Below are positions 24,043 through 35,153 of a stretch of 64,000 nt of DNA, piece by piece (within the stretch, counting starts at the first letter, position 1; every line of letters begins with the position of its first letter). The notes beneath the pieces were generated by a model. That model saw only the letters and a list, made by a program, of their open reading frames with translations. It was not told where the DNA came from and searched no databases. Origin of the DNA: Guyanagaster necrorhizus (taxonomy: Eukaryota; Basidiomycota; Agaricomycetes; Agaricales; Physalacriaceae); assembly GCF_019112545.1 (NCBI RefSeq), contig NW_025064886.1, forward strand, positions 870,490 to 934,489. Direction: 5' to 3'. A program made the position numbers and the translations under genes.

Positions 24043-24648
24043 GGAAATGGCGGTTCACTTGAAAGAAGTTTGTGTCAGGTGAGAGTAATATTTTAACCAT
24101 GGACATACCCACTGACTGCCTCAAAATCAAGCATTCATCTAGTTGCTGGGATGAGAGTAGGTTGTTGGCCGGTTCGTGACGTGACAAACATGACACGGTG
24201 ACAGACCAATTTTAACTTTTCAATTTTTTTTGCCACAGATATCGAGAACTTTCCAAGTTACTCTTCAGATTGCGAACAGAAAATTTTCTCTCATGCAGGC
24301 ATATCGCAATGGTATTGAGGGTGATCTTTACCAAGTGAAACAGAATGGTATAAATAGGACTCACGAGATTTTTGATACTATTAAGTGCCAGCGGGAAGCA
24401 GGTTGTTCGCGTAGAGCACCCAGTTCGGGTTCAGGGATGACACTGCAACATCTCTTCCATATGTAATGGATCAAAACAAAGACAGCGTAAAATGCCACGT
24501 CAAGATTATACTAACGTACATCCATTGAACGCTTTATCTTCATACGGATCGTTGAGTCTGGTTTACGAGACTACTAACGGTCGGATATATAAGATATATA
24601 AACCGCATTGCGCAGTAACGTTATAAACATGTGAATACAATTAATGTA
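24043..24648. other. Intergenic region, no gene seen
   Basis: Promoter of the PPR-like gene on the left and 3' flank of the ELYS-type gene on the right. A short frame at 24230-24466 has no domain. AT-rich near 24590-24610. Confidence 0.5.
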
Positions 24649-26912
24649 TCACCGTTTCCTCTTGGCCTTTGGCGTAGTCGTGGCGGTGACAGTCGACTTT
24701 CTCGACTTCGTTTTTTTGAGCGGGTGAACAGGCTCTGGTTGAGGCACCGAGGACAAACGCGATGATCGCCTTCTACTCGGCTCTGCTGTGGCTGGGGTTT
24801 CAGTTGTGGACCCGCGCCCCTTCCGAACCGCCCTGCGCGGAGGTGAAGGCGAGCGCAACGGGGCTACCTCATCCTCCTCCTCATCCTCCTCCTCATCGGT
24901 TTCATCCATCAATGCACCAGGTATACTGCGCTTCAGATTCGTGTCCCGCACTTTGACAGTACGATGCCGTGTTTCCATTCTCATCGGCCGTGCTGGGACT
25001 TCATGGTGTAGCTCCTCGTCAGTATGCGTTTCTTCAAATGCCCCGGGAGGCATTTTGGATGTATTGTTCGTTATCGGCGGTCGTCCATTGCTCACCTTGC
25101 TCATGGGCTCAGAAACGCTTTGGGTGATGCCAAACAAGGACTCAGAGAACGACTGTTCTGGAGGAGGTGGACCGTCATCTTCGTCGGGGCTCATCGACTC
25201 ATGATACTCATCATGCATCTGAATAATGGTTTCGTTTTGCTCCATGGTACTTTCGGCACGGGCACTGCCGTTGGCCAGACTGAACATCTGACCCCCACTC
25301 TTCCTGCGGTCCTGAGGCTGAAAAAATGCATTTTGTCGCTTGGTTGCAGACTCAAAAGGTGTGAGTGTCGATGGAGGAGCCGATGCGGAAGGTATTGACT
25401 GTTGTGATCGATTTAATGATTGGTAGAGGGTCGAAGATGTTGAGGAGAGTGGTATTGAAGGCGGAGGTATACGCGTTTTTGAGGATGAGGCATCGTTTGG
25501 CAAACCCGTCATAGAATGAACCGATGAGAAGGATTGAGAAAGGCTATTTGTCGATCCGAAAGGTATGACCCGGAAACCTGTTGACCGATCTAAAGTCGAC
25601 GGTTGTACGGGGGAAGTCTTGCCATTGATTGAAGTGGGTATTAGATGTGATGGCCTGATATCCTCCCATGAATTTGACATGCTGATATCACCAGCATTGC
25701 GACTGCTGGATCCCATGAAACTGGTAGAAGCGGCATCCTGGGCTTCTAATTCCAGGTCCAATACTGTACGTTCAACTTGAGGTAAAGAAGCGTAAATTTC
25801 CTGGATCATTTCTCTTCGTTCTTGGGTGATGTGATGACCCTTAAGCATTGAGATAGAAGAGAATTGTCGGTCGATTTTGATAGCTTCAACATAACTACCG
25901 CTTTCAATAAGACGGACACAAACGAGGTCTTGTAGAACAGCAATAGCTGATGGAGGAAGATCGAATGACGGTTGGAGCGCATAGGTGTGAAGGATGGACT
26001 GCTCAAAGGAAGACAGAGGCAGACCCAATAGTTGCGAAAGTGCACCAGGTCGTGGTGACGCTGGGGGAGTGTCAGAAGAAATCAGGAATAAAAAAATACT
26101 AAGGACTGACGCGTCATGCACCACTCCAACAAAGCATTAAACAGACGTGGCCTCATCTCATCCGATTCATTGAATGATCGTTGATACTGCCATGCTTCAA
26201 AGAAATTAGAATCGGCAAGCGCAAGTGTGTAGAGTTTCATATCCTCTGGTTCCGTCAAAAGAGGCTTCGCCGTTCGAACGTACTTGAGTATGAGGTTCGT
26301 CGGGTCGCCGGAGAGGGAGATGGCGTGGAGAATTTTTGAAGCATAGTCCCGGTTCAGGCGCGAATCGGAAAGAAGGGCAACCGCACGCTAAAAATCCAAT
26401 TGGTTCGAAAAGGAAGCTAGAAAGCCTATAAAGCTTACCTGTACGTTGAGCCCCGCATCCAAATGCCAGTACGCGTCTGAAAGCGCACAAAACTGAGGTG
26501 GTATCGACCGGGCCTGCTCGAACTTGCCTTCCCGTCCATCTTCATACCACTTGAGAAGGAAATAAACGAGACAGTCTTTTTTGAGTACGTCGTACTGAGA
26601 TGCGGAAATCGCGTTCAATAGGCGTTCGAGGGATTGCACATCTCGTGGCGGGTAAAGTGTATCGGGCTCCCGTATGCCGCCCAACGACAAAAGAATGTCA
26701 AAAAGAAGCATGTCGTTGAGTGACGCTCGTCGTCGTTCTATTTCTTCGACAACATTATCTTGCCACGGAAAAAGTTCGTCGGTGACATCGAAATAGCTGA
26801 GGTACCCTCGGGGGACGTATTGAATCTCCTGTGAGTGTTTTAGAGTTGGATTAAAACGGGAGGAATGCTGAGTACGTACGTCCTCCATTGCAGCGAGTTT
26901 TGTCGTCACCAC
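24649..26912 (-). CDS. ELYS-like domain protein (nuclear pore / chromatin)
   Basis: The N-terminal half, spread over three exons, is the all-helical ELYS-like domain: LSYFDVTDELFPWQDNVVEE, RRASLNDMLLFDILLSLGG, LKKDCLVYFLLKWYEDG, IPPQFCALSDAYWHLDAGLN, then ALLSDSRLNRDYASKILHAI, GDPTNLILKYVRTAKP and FNALLEWCM. ELYS/Mel-28 proteins recruit the Nup107-160 complex to chromatin, and the yeast relative Ely5 sits at the pore. A long Ser/Pro-rich disordered region follows, then an acidic run (DETDEEEDEEEDE) and a basic tail (SRRRSSRLS, KKTKSRKS, PKAKRKR) typical of DNA or chromatin contact. The segment 26829-26879 is a 51-nt in-frame intron (GTACGT..CACAG) inside the first frame. The start may be 26912 or the ATG at 26888. 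Confidence 0.78.
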
Positions 26913-27375
26913 CTTGAGTAACCACCGGAGGAATGAAACAAGAACAAGAAACGTTCACGCAATTTGTTGTTGTTTGGCAAATACGTGATCATGTGACGGT
27001 CGCGTCGCGCTGAATCTATGCAAACGTAAGTTGAAACATAGCGTGTTGGTGATTGACGACGGATGTTAACCGTAGTGTGGTAATAAAAAGGTGCAAGTAC
27101 CATTTAAATAAGCGGTGTCAAGGAAGAATGGATGTACGAGCGTTGACACCACGAATTGCTCTGCCAAACATGGTCAAATCGAAGACTTCTGTTCCCCTAC
27201 CACCAGGATCAGGTCCTTCATTTTTGCAAGCGAGCCCAGCGCCGCCACACATTCCCTCTCTTTTTTAAAAAAAGTCTTGGAACAGAGATCAGCTCGACTG
27301 CAGGTGCGCAGTTCCGAGCCTTTTTATCGTGGCTGATTGCCTCACATTGCCCGCTCGTATCTCATACTCTTTCAG
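26913..27375. promoter_or_regulatory. Shared upstream region of ELYS-type gene and broken F-box copy
   Basis: A 463-bp divergent interval. Overlapping plus frames at 27053-27428 are not supported. It presumably holds the ELYS-type gene promoter reading left. Confidence 0.35.
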
Positions 27376-28714
27376 ATGAGCGAAAGCATTCATGCACCTC
27401 AAGAAGTTGTCGATATCGTCCTGTCTAATCTTCATGACGACCTTCCTTCGGTAAGAGCATGCACCCTCGTCTCATTCTTCTTCCGTATAGTCAGAAAGGC
27501 ATCTTCTCCTGCATCGAAGTGTTTACCGTGCCTCCGCCCTCTCGCAGTGGTCACACCTTCAAGAATCTTCTTGACTTGCTGTTAGGCCCCCCTCACATCT
27601 TCCCCCCCCCCTGATCACATCTCTTGAACTCAACGTCCATCACCGAGACCCGGAATTAGTACAGATTACACCGATATTGCCGTACATGACATCAGTCAAA
27701 CGATTCCGCCTTTCTCACACTTTTGCGAGCTTTTCGACTGGCGCTATTTTTCACCTCACGTTCAAGATGCTCTTGTCCAGTACTGGCAAACATCCCAGAT
27801 TGTGGACTTTGACCTCGAAGATATCTATCTCATCGTCTTTGAGGGAAGAGACGGCTCAGACTGGATCAATGGGAGCTCTGAAGCATCTTTCTCTTCTTTG
27901 GTGTCACATCCATGAGCTCTGGAGCCCTGAAGACAAGGATCCAATCCGCCGCGTCTAGAAGTTCTGACCATATATACCGAACCCGACTTTACCGATGTTT
28001 TTGGCGATAAGCTACTTGATTCATTCTCTCATTGTCTTGATCTTCAGTCCTTACAAGAGTTATCTGTCGTTATCATCCTCGATCCTCGATTTGACCAAGT
28101 TTATGCCCTATTGTGCCAGGTTTCCAGCACTCTACAACGTATCTGCTTGGACATAAGGACTCGAGGTATATTTTCTTACATCGCTTCCGTCTTTTACTCT
28201 CTGATGACCATGCGGTGTCCGCTTCTCATCTTCTTTCTGAGTTCGACTACATGGATTTGCATGCATTCCATGATCTACACGACGTTCATCTTATCCTGAA
28301 TACCCTATGTGATGTCTTTCCAATTTCCAAGCTCAGTCCCGCTGTTCGAGACATTACTAGAGGTGACATATCACCTAGACGAATATGCCTTATGGACAAC
28401 GACTGAGTGGTCAAATATCGACTCGTTTATTGGAAGTCCACATCTCAACGAGGGACAGTTGCCTTCCTACTTACTGTTTATGTGACCTGCATGAGGCTAG
28501 TGCTAACCTCCAGAAAATTCGCCGAGAGATGCCCATATTGCATCGAAGAGGTGAAGAGGTATATTGGATATTGTTGTCAAGCCCAAGCCCAGTAAGTGAA
28601 TATCATTTGCTCATTCATCCTCATGCGAAAATTTACCTTCCTAGCTCGGACAATGGCTCAAGAGCCATAACTACTGCAATGGACTTAGGAGGATGGGAGT
28701 TAATAGGTAGATGA
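27376..28714 (+). pseudogene. Decayed F-box-like/LRR gene, copy A
   Basis: The start reads APQEVVDIVLSNLHDDLPSVRACTL, an F-box. The continuation is found only by moving between frames: GIFSCIEVF and GHTFKNLLDLLLG in a second frame, then LITSLELNVHHRDPELV in a third after the ten-base C run at 27602-27611. Next comes FDWRYFSPHVQDALVQYW in the first frame, then MGALKHLSLLWCHIHELW, LEVLTIYTEPDFTDVFG and STLQRICLDIRT. The order matches copy B at 32805-34132 segment by segment. Most shifts lie inside conserved blocks where an intron would not fit, so I read this as a broken gene. Some late shifts could be introns. If the C run is a sequencing error, one of the shifts disappears but not the others. 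Confidence 0.6.
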
Positions 28715-28941
28715 AGCCGGGGCGGACATTAGTTGCCTTTGGTTACATACCACTGCGCGTTGACCCTTCTAGATTGTTTGCAACGCTGATTTTTTCCCAG
28801 TCAAAAGTCCAACTTTGAATATCTTGTTGAACCCTGGCATTCGCACATTTGCTTCCGTAATGATGTCATCGCATTGGTCATAACTCTCCTTGCTTCTCTG
28901 CTACGACAATACAGATACTACGACAGTGTACTTGAGATATA

Positions 28942-30603
28942 ATGGATAAGGTGAGTATATTTTCTTATGGATGCTTGCGTTAAGCCTCATTTCCTGTTGC
29001 CCAGTATCTGAAAGCAAAAATCGAGGAACATCTCGGTCTGGGAAGCTCTGGCCAACGCGCTTTGGCCCTTACCACCCCACTGGTACTTCCTCTTTCCCAA
29101 CCGCCAACTTCACAGCAGATCTATCGATTCCGAAAGCAGCGTGGGGTCAATCTCGGCTCATGGTTCACGTTGGAGGACTGGCTTACCCCCAGTCTCTTCC
29201 AACAAGCAGCCGGCCGCAAGTCCAGCGAGATGGACATCTTGCAAGGCATGTCTCAAGATGCGGCCAAAAACATGCTTGAGCACCACTGGGGGCACTTCGT
29301 TGACGACGGGGACTGGAAATGGATGGCATCTCACGGCATCAACACCGTCCGGTTACCCATCGGGTACTTCCATTTCCTCGGGGGCCATCCAAATCCGGAA
29401 GTGCGTGATTTGATGAAGGGCACGGAATACGCACCGTACGCCGATGTCTACGTAAATACGTGGAGATACATCGTACGCGCCATTGAGACTGCACGAGCAC
29501 ATAAGATCGGGGTCCTTATTGATCTCCACGCTGCACCTGGTGCCCAGAACCCGGATAACCACTCCGGCCTCAGTACCGGTGATGCCGGACTTTGGCACTC
29601 TGAGAAGAAGCAAAGGAAAACCGTACAGATATTGGTGGCCTTGGCGCAAGAGATCGTTCGGTTTGAAAATGTAGTGGGCCTGGAAGTGCTAAATGAACCG
29701 AAGAATACGAACCGGCTGCAGAGTTGGTACGAGGAGGCCATTTCGGCGTTGCAGAGTATTACACTAGAGGTCAGCGGGATGCCACTGTATATCTCAGACG
29801 CTTGGGCCACCGGACACTATGCACAATTCATTGCCAGCCGCTCGAACACGGGGACGTTCTTGGTTCTCGACCATCATCTTTACCGATGCTTCACCTCAGA
29901 CGATCAAGTGTTATCAGCTTCACAGCATGCTGCCAATGTCCATCCTGCGAATCCGCAGGCGCCATCTACGTCTATGTTGTCTGGTGCTTCGGATACCTCA
30001 AACGGTTCAATTATCATCGGTGAATGGAGTGCTGCCTTGAATCCCGCATCTTTCTCTTTCTATAAAGATGAAGGTGCGAAGTTTGCCGCACAACGGGAAT
30101 GGGGTTATGCTCAGTGGGAAGCGTATGAGCATTTCTGTGCCGGATATTTCTTCTGGACTCTCAAAAAGGAGGGAGGGTCTGATCCTGGATGGTGTTACTA
30201 TACTGCTGTCGAGAAAGGCATTCTGCCTTCTTCTCTCGACCGAGCGAAAGACAGTTTCCCCCGTCATTCACTCGAACATCTGCGAAGCGCCGGTTCTGGT
30301 GAACTCCAGACTGCCGCGCAAGGGCATGTTAGTTGGTGGAAAAATAATTCTCAAAATCCCGGGGCGTTTGAGCACTGGCGTTTCGAGCAGGGTTACTATC
30401 AAGGATGGGAGGATTGCTTGGCATTTTACTGGGGTTCGACTACAGGCGAGCTAGTTGGATCGGAGATTGGGTTCAAAGGACAGTGGAGGAAAATGAGAAC
30501 TGAAGCTCACCGACGTGAGAAAGGGGATAGCAAGATGGTTTGGGAGTTTGAGCATGGCTTTGATCAAGCTTTGAAAAGATTCAGCGAAGTCATCGAGAGT
30601 TAA
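28942..30603 (+). CDS. GH5 family glucan 1,3-beta-glucosidase-like enzyme, no signal peptide
   Basis: A three-codon first exon (28942-28950, MDK) is spliced across a 54-nt intron to 29005-30603, giving 535 residues. The (beta/alpha)8 barrel shows RGVNLGSWFTLEDWL, then GINTVRLPIGYF, then GVLIDLHAAPGAQNP. The acid/base is in GLEVLNEPKN, a further motif is FLVLDHHLYRCF, and the nucleophile is the Glu of IIIGEWSAAL. GYFFWTLKKEGGSDPGW follows. These match the GH5 exo-beta-1,3-glucanase branch. Unlike secreted Exg1-type enzymes it has no signal peptide and carries a roughly 110-residue C-terminal extension, as in intracellular fungal relatives (yeast YBR056W-like). The substrate is therefore uncertain; an internal glucan or glycoside is an inference. 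It sits between two broken F-box copies. Confidence 0.88.
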
Positions 30604-30831
30604 GTGCGAAAGTAAACGGTATGCATCACATGTAATATCGGGAAACAGAAACACGGTTGATATGTGCGAACAGCGAATATCAGAATCTGATTTGAACGTT
30701 GTTCCCACACTCATTGCCGACATGAAATGCGCAAAAATATATACAACAGGTGCTTCGTAGATTCATATATATTCTATACAGCTCTGGATGTGTCTAAATA
30801 GCCTCAGCAGCATCTGCAGTAGATTGAAGCG

Positions 30832-32492
30832 TCATCTTTGGAGTCGACTGTTTGGCACAAGCGCCCATAGCACTATCATGAACCCCATCATAGCGACCAG
30901 CCTATACAGTCGCGATCAGCCGCCAATCCAATGGATCTCAGCAGTAGATTCGTGTACTCACAAGGGCTGTAAACTCGAGACACCAACCGAATTCGCCAAC
31001 GCACCAGAAATGAAAGGAAAGAGTGCGCTTCCTGCTTGGCCAAAGCCTGCTATCCAACCGATGGACCCTGTGAGTAGCCAAGGAGGGAGGATACGGCTAG
31101 AGTGGTTCATGACGATTGGATACATGGGTCCCAGCACCACGCCGACGAGGGAGATAGTTACTCCCCCTCCGATAAGGGACGGGACCAACCATACCACTAG
31201 TTCAAGCCTGATAACGTTGGCGAACGATACGTTGTTAAAATGTAACACTTACCCGATAGCGATAAAGGAGTATACGAATAAGACTCGTCGTTCGCCGACC
31301 TACAGTGCTCATTTGAATCATCGAGCCCGAAACGACGTATAATATTTGACTGACCTTCTTGTTCACCCACAGCAGTGCGACACGACCGAGCGTGAGCCCC
31401 CCAAAGAAGCCCGACGAAATGTACCCAGAGAATTCACCACCATTCCGCAACTTTATGACGTAGGTGACGATCCACCCTGAAATGCTATTAGAAAGATTTC
31501 TACAAACAAAGAAGAAACGTACCTCCGATGGTCACCTCCACACCGACATACACCAGGATGAAAAAAGCCAAGAGATGGACGGTTTTCAGGGTGAGAATCT
31601 GACGAAATGAACTATGCTCGTTGTTCCCCTTCTCCCCGGGAGGATGTCCTATTTCCGCAAGACATTCGTCCTGAGATTTCAGTCGAAACACAGCCCATAG
31701 TAAAATTGTGTTCGTCAACGCAACACCGAGGGATGTTAAATAATGAAATGACCATCGCGGAAAATATGCAAACTGTGTTGCGACAAGAGGGGAGCATAGA
31801 GCGCCTACGCCATACGTCGCATGCAGAATACCCATCTTTGTTTCAGGATCCTTCTGAAAGCATGCGACGTAACCGTTGGCTTGAGCGTCTTGGAAGGCCA
31901 TGCCGACGCCATTGATGGTATATGCAATGAGAAACGCGGGGAAAGGTAAGGCAGCAGACTGGAGAGCATAGGCGACGACCTGAAACATAGACCCTTTGAT
32001 CGCTGCTTGAGCGACTGAAGCTGCGGACGAATGAGTATAACAACTCACCAAGTACAATCATCTTGCCGAAGCCTAACTTTTCCGTGAGAGGAATATTTAT
32101 GAAAGCACCGGAGAGAAATCCCTGGGAATGTAAGATAGGGAATAGATTCGAACTCACAGGCGGCATACCACGCAAGCTAGAACGAACAACAATGATACGA
32201 TGGTGTAATTGACCTGCGACGCAGATCAGACAGAAATCGGACACTTTGAAAATATAGGATCCACATCGTAAACCTCTTGTATTCTCGGCAGAAGAGGTCC
32301 AGTCGTCCCGTCATTCCATCCTGCGAGAAACATACACCAGCATAGGGCTGTGAATTGCACATGCACTCTAAAGTCCTTCGGATTATCGTCTTTAGGAAGA
32401 CCGCATGCGGCCTCTAATTCGGCATCAACGTTAATATCCTCTTGCGCAATCTGCTTTTCCGTGTCAGAGGAGTCATCGACGTGGGAATTCAT
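30832..32492 (-). CDS. MFS transporter (Bsc6 / fucose-permease-like)
   Basis: The start at 32492 begins a long acidic cytoplasmic N-terminus, then FTALCWCMFLAGWNDGTTGPLLPRIQ (helix 1). Further exons give GAFINIPLTEKLGFGKMIVL, YTINGVGMAFQDAQANGYVA, GILHATYGVGALCSPLVAT, LAFFILVYVGVEVTIGGW, YISSGFFGGLTLGRV, GGGVTISLVGVVLGPMYPIV and GWIAGFGQAGSALFPFISGAL. The C-terminus is WALVPNSRLQR with stop at 30832. The DAQANGYVA signature and the glycine-rich helices fit a fungal MFS group related to sugar (fucose-like) permeases and to yeast Bsc6. The substrate is not known. About six short introns, no damage seen. It is convergent with the GH5 gene (229 bp between stops), so a shared sugar role is possible but unproven. 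Confidence 0.82.
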
Positions 32493-32804
32493 CGTCGAAG
32501 TAGTGTCGTAGCGCTAATCTTGAAGGTTTTACAGACCTTTCTACTATAGTAAAATTTCTAGTAGCTCGTCACAAGTCGTCAGCACCGAGATTCGCGATAA
32601 AATGTAGGTAAGGTGATGGTCATGTGTTGGGTAACATCGCAGATTGGAAGTCACAGAACACATCGTGGCGCGATGCAGGTACAATTTTCCGGAAAAACAA
32701 CAGATCAGTGGGACTCGGACCGCTATCTCCGGGTCATTTCATCATCCAGAATCTCTGCTAACGACGTGTGTGTCATGGTCTTAGAATTATATTTTATAGC
32801 TACT

Positions 32805-34132
32805 ATGCTGCCGCAGGAGCTTGTGGATCTGATTATCGACTATCTTCATGGAGATATATCCTCACTAAAATCTTGCACACTTACGTCCAGGGCTTTTCTG
32901 CTTTCAACATTTTTTCTTGTGTTCATGTCTCTTCCAGTCCTCCATCATCCCTCCGCGGGCATTCCTTCGAGAATTTACATACTCTACTGTCAACTTCTCT
33001 ACATGTCGCTCCCTTCATTACCTCCTTCGAACTGAGCCTCCACTGTCATAGCGAAGAAAATTCCCTCATTTCTGCCTCTCTTATGCAACGTCCGATTCTT
33101 CCTTTTCTCGGCGACCGATGAAATATTCAATTGGAATTTTCTCCCATTCCACGTTCGAAATTCTCTGGTCGCATTCTGGCATGCATCCAAGATCATCAAC
33201 CTTCAAATAGAGGCCATGGGGTGTATGTCATTCGATGAAGGCAGTCGTCTGAGAATGGGTGGATGGGGCTTATTGAAGCATTTATCCATTCTTTGGTCCT
33301 ACCCCGAGCGGCTCTGGGAGAGCAGTGACGGGACTTCCTTCTGTTCACCACACTTGGAATCTCTTACCGTTGGGCATTTCAATCTCGACCTAGTCCAAGA
33401 AATCTCAGTGCGCTGGTCTTGATATCAGCTCCGTTCGGCAGTTCTCTGCTGCCATGGAGTTGAAGGACGACGACTCTGTCGTACCTAATATCCAGGACCT
33501 CTTGACACAATTCTCAGACACGCTGGAATATCTCGCTTTGGAGATGATGCTTCACAGTCAGTCCTTATTTCACGCATCTTTTCATTCCATTTCTGACCCT
33601 GATGATAGTGACTGCTATAGAATTCCAGAAGAGATACATCTACTTTGACTTGCATCTGTGTCGCAACCTGCGGGTGGTGCACATTGGGATTGATATACCT
33701 CTTGACCTTTTCCCGTTTAAATGCCTGAGTCGTTCCGTGCAGGAAATCACCGTGGAAGTGTCCTTCAAATCGCAGTCATATCCGGATTGTTGCAACTGGT
33801 CTGTGATAGATTCTTCGATTGGGGAACAGGATCTACCGTCGCTATGCTTGGTCAAACTTAATATCCACGTTTCCAAGGGCTTAACTTGTAGCCTTGCCAT
33901 CTGCGACTGTGGAGCCGATGATAGTATTGATGTCTCGGAGGTTATACGCAATATGCCTCTTTTACATAGCAAAGGAATCTTACTACACGTTGATTGCAAG
34001 CTCAGTGAGTATCGTGATTTCAGGGTTGGCATTTACCTTGCTCACGTTTCATCCAAGAACGCACACTTTGGAGCAACATATATTCTTAGTACGAACAATT
34101 CTATGCACAATGTCATAGGGCCAAAACACTGA
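32805..34132 (+). pseudogene. Decayed F-box-like/LRR gene, copy B
   Basis: It begins MLPQELVDLIIDYLHGDISS, an F-box, then shifts frame to FSCVHVSSSPPSS and GHSFENLHTLLS. It shifts again near 33075 to LCNVRFFLFSATDEIFNWNF, which continues unbroken through FHVRNSLVAFWHASKIINL to WGLLKHLSILWSYPERLW and CSPHLESLTVGHFNLD. It shifts once more near 33410 to GLDISSVRQFSAAMELK and QFSDTLEYLALEMM. The last part, LHLCRNLRVVHIGIDIPLDL, follows after a possible intron at about 33555-33620. The segments align with copy A at 27376-28714: WGLLKHLSILW with GALKHLSLLW, and FNWNFLPFHV with FDWRYFSPHV. At least three frame changes fall in coding blocks, so the copy is probably dead. Confidence 0.6.
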
Positions 34133-34162
34133 GCTGATATCTATACACCGTCGCAATTCTCG

Positions 34163-35099
34163 TCAAGGCAATACCTGTTCTGCTCTGAGCACAAAATATT
34201 CTTGAATCTCTGTTTCATCGTGCCGTCGTTTGCTGGCCCCCAGCTTTTTCTGATAGACGGTCAAACTGAAAGATGTATTAGCATAGGTCGAGCCACTTGC
34301 GCCCCTCGGATTGCTCACCAGCGGTGCGTCAGCCGCATTTGCGGCAGGTATATCTAGTTTGGTATTTGCATCCTTCTGTGGAGACCGTAGCTCGCCTTTG
34401 AAGCCTAGATAATATATTCGCGATACTTCTTCGCCTACTGATTCACTCTAATGACTCCCAAATGAATGAGAGTATCGTGAAGACATTTTAGACTTACGAA
34501 GAATAGGCTCAACGAAGTTATGCTGGTGAATGCTGCAACTCGCAAAGGGTATTCAGTCACTCCCGTTTCTCCCTCTAAGAGACTGATATTGACTTGAGGC
34601 TTGGTACTCTCGGCATCCGCAAAATCGACGATAGTAGGGTGGTTGGCATAAATTCGTAGGTGACGCGGCGTCGATTCTCCTCTTCCTTTTCTTTCGGTTA
34701 GGACCACAACGAAGTAACGAGACAACAATGCAAAGGCGCACCCAGTTTCAATAGGACGGACTTTATCTTGACGTTCTGCGAGAATGGTACGTGTATAATG
34801 ATCTGGACGTCAATGTAAGCATCCCGCACGCGAATACAACTGCTCATTTCACACCTGGTCATCCACACCAGATTCTGCATATTTCTCGTTATCCTCTCTT
34901 TGATGCCAAGGTTTGACGACGGCTTTCGCATCTTCGGGAACAGTCAGATTGAGGCCATGGACACTTGACGAGACCCACATTCGCTTGAATTGCACGAGAA
35001 GAGCAAGCAGAGAGCTTACTTGTCTTTATCTATTACCCCGTAGAGATTCGAGAGCTCCAGGCCGTTCAGAGTTGTAGCAATGGAATTCTCTTCCGTCAT
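34163..35099 (-). CDS. PITH-domain protein (TXNL1 C-terminal-like, thioredoxin-less)
   Basis: The start at 35099 (MTEENSIATTLNGLELSNLYG) leads into the PITH domain, a beta-sandwich that in human TXNL1 docks on the 26S proteasome. Exons joined across clean splice sites give VHGLNLTVPEDAKAVVKPW, then IIIHVPFSQNVKIKSVLLKLG, then RHLRIYANHPTIVDFADAES, KPQVNISLLEGETGVTEYPL and ITSLSLFF. SRIYYLGFKGEL closes the fold. The C-terminus carries a basic patch (KKLGASKRRHDE) and ends QVLP at 34163. There is no thioredoxin domain, so it belongs to the stand-alone PITH (PITHD1-like) type. Function in fungi is little known. Its start is only 54 bp from that of the divergent uS5m gene. Confidence 0.85.
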
Positions 35100-35153
35100 C
35101 GTCGTCGTCGACAGGGAGCTTCCAAATCAGGACGCACTTTTTTTCCTTCTTTC
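35100..35153. promoter_or_regulatory. 54-bp interval between divergent start codons
   Basis: Only 54 bases separate the ATG of the PITH gene (minus) and the ATG of uS5m (plus). It has a CGT/CGA-type triplet run next to the PITH start and a pyrimidine-rich stretch (TTTTTTTCCTTCTTTC) before the uS5m start. No TATA box is visible. Transcription starts for one or both genes must therefore lie here or within the opposite gene. Confidence 0.6.

Noticed and set aside
24788..25204. Plus-strand Ser-rich frame
   Set aside because: Ser and Cys runs are the complement of the acidic and basic repeats of the ELYS-type gene on the minus strand.
29448..29810. Minus-strand frames under the GH5 gene
   Set aside because: They are shadows of the long GH5 exon, without independent support.
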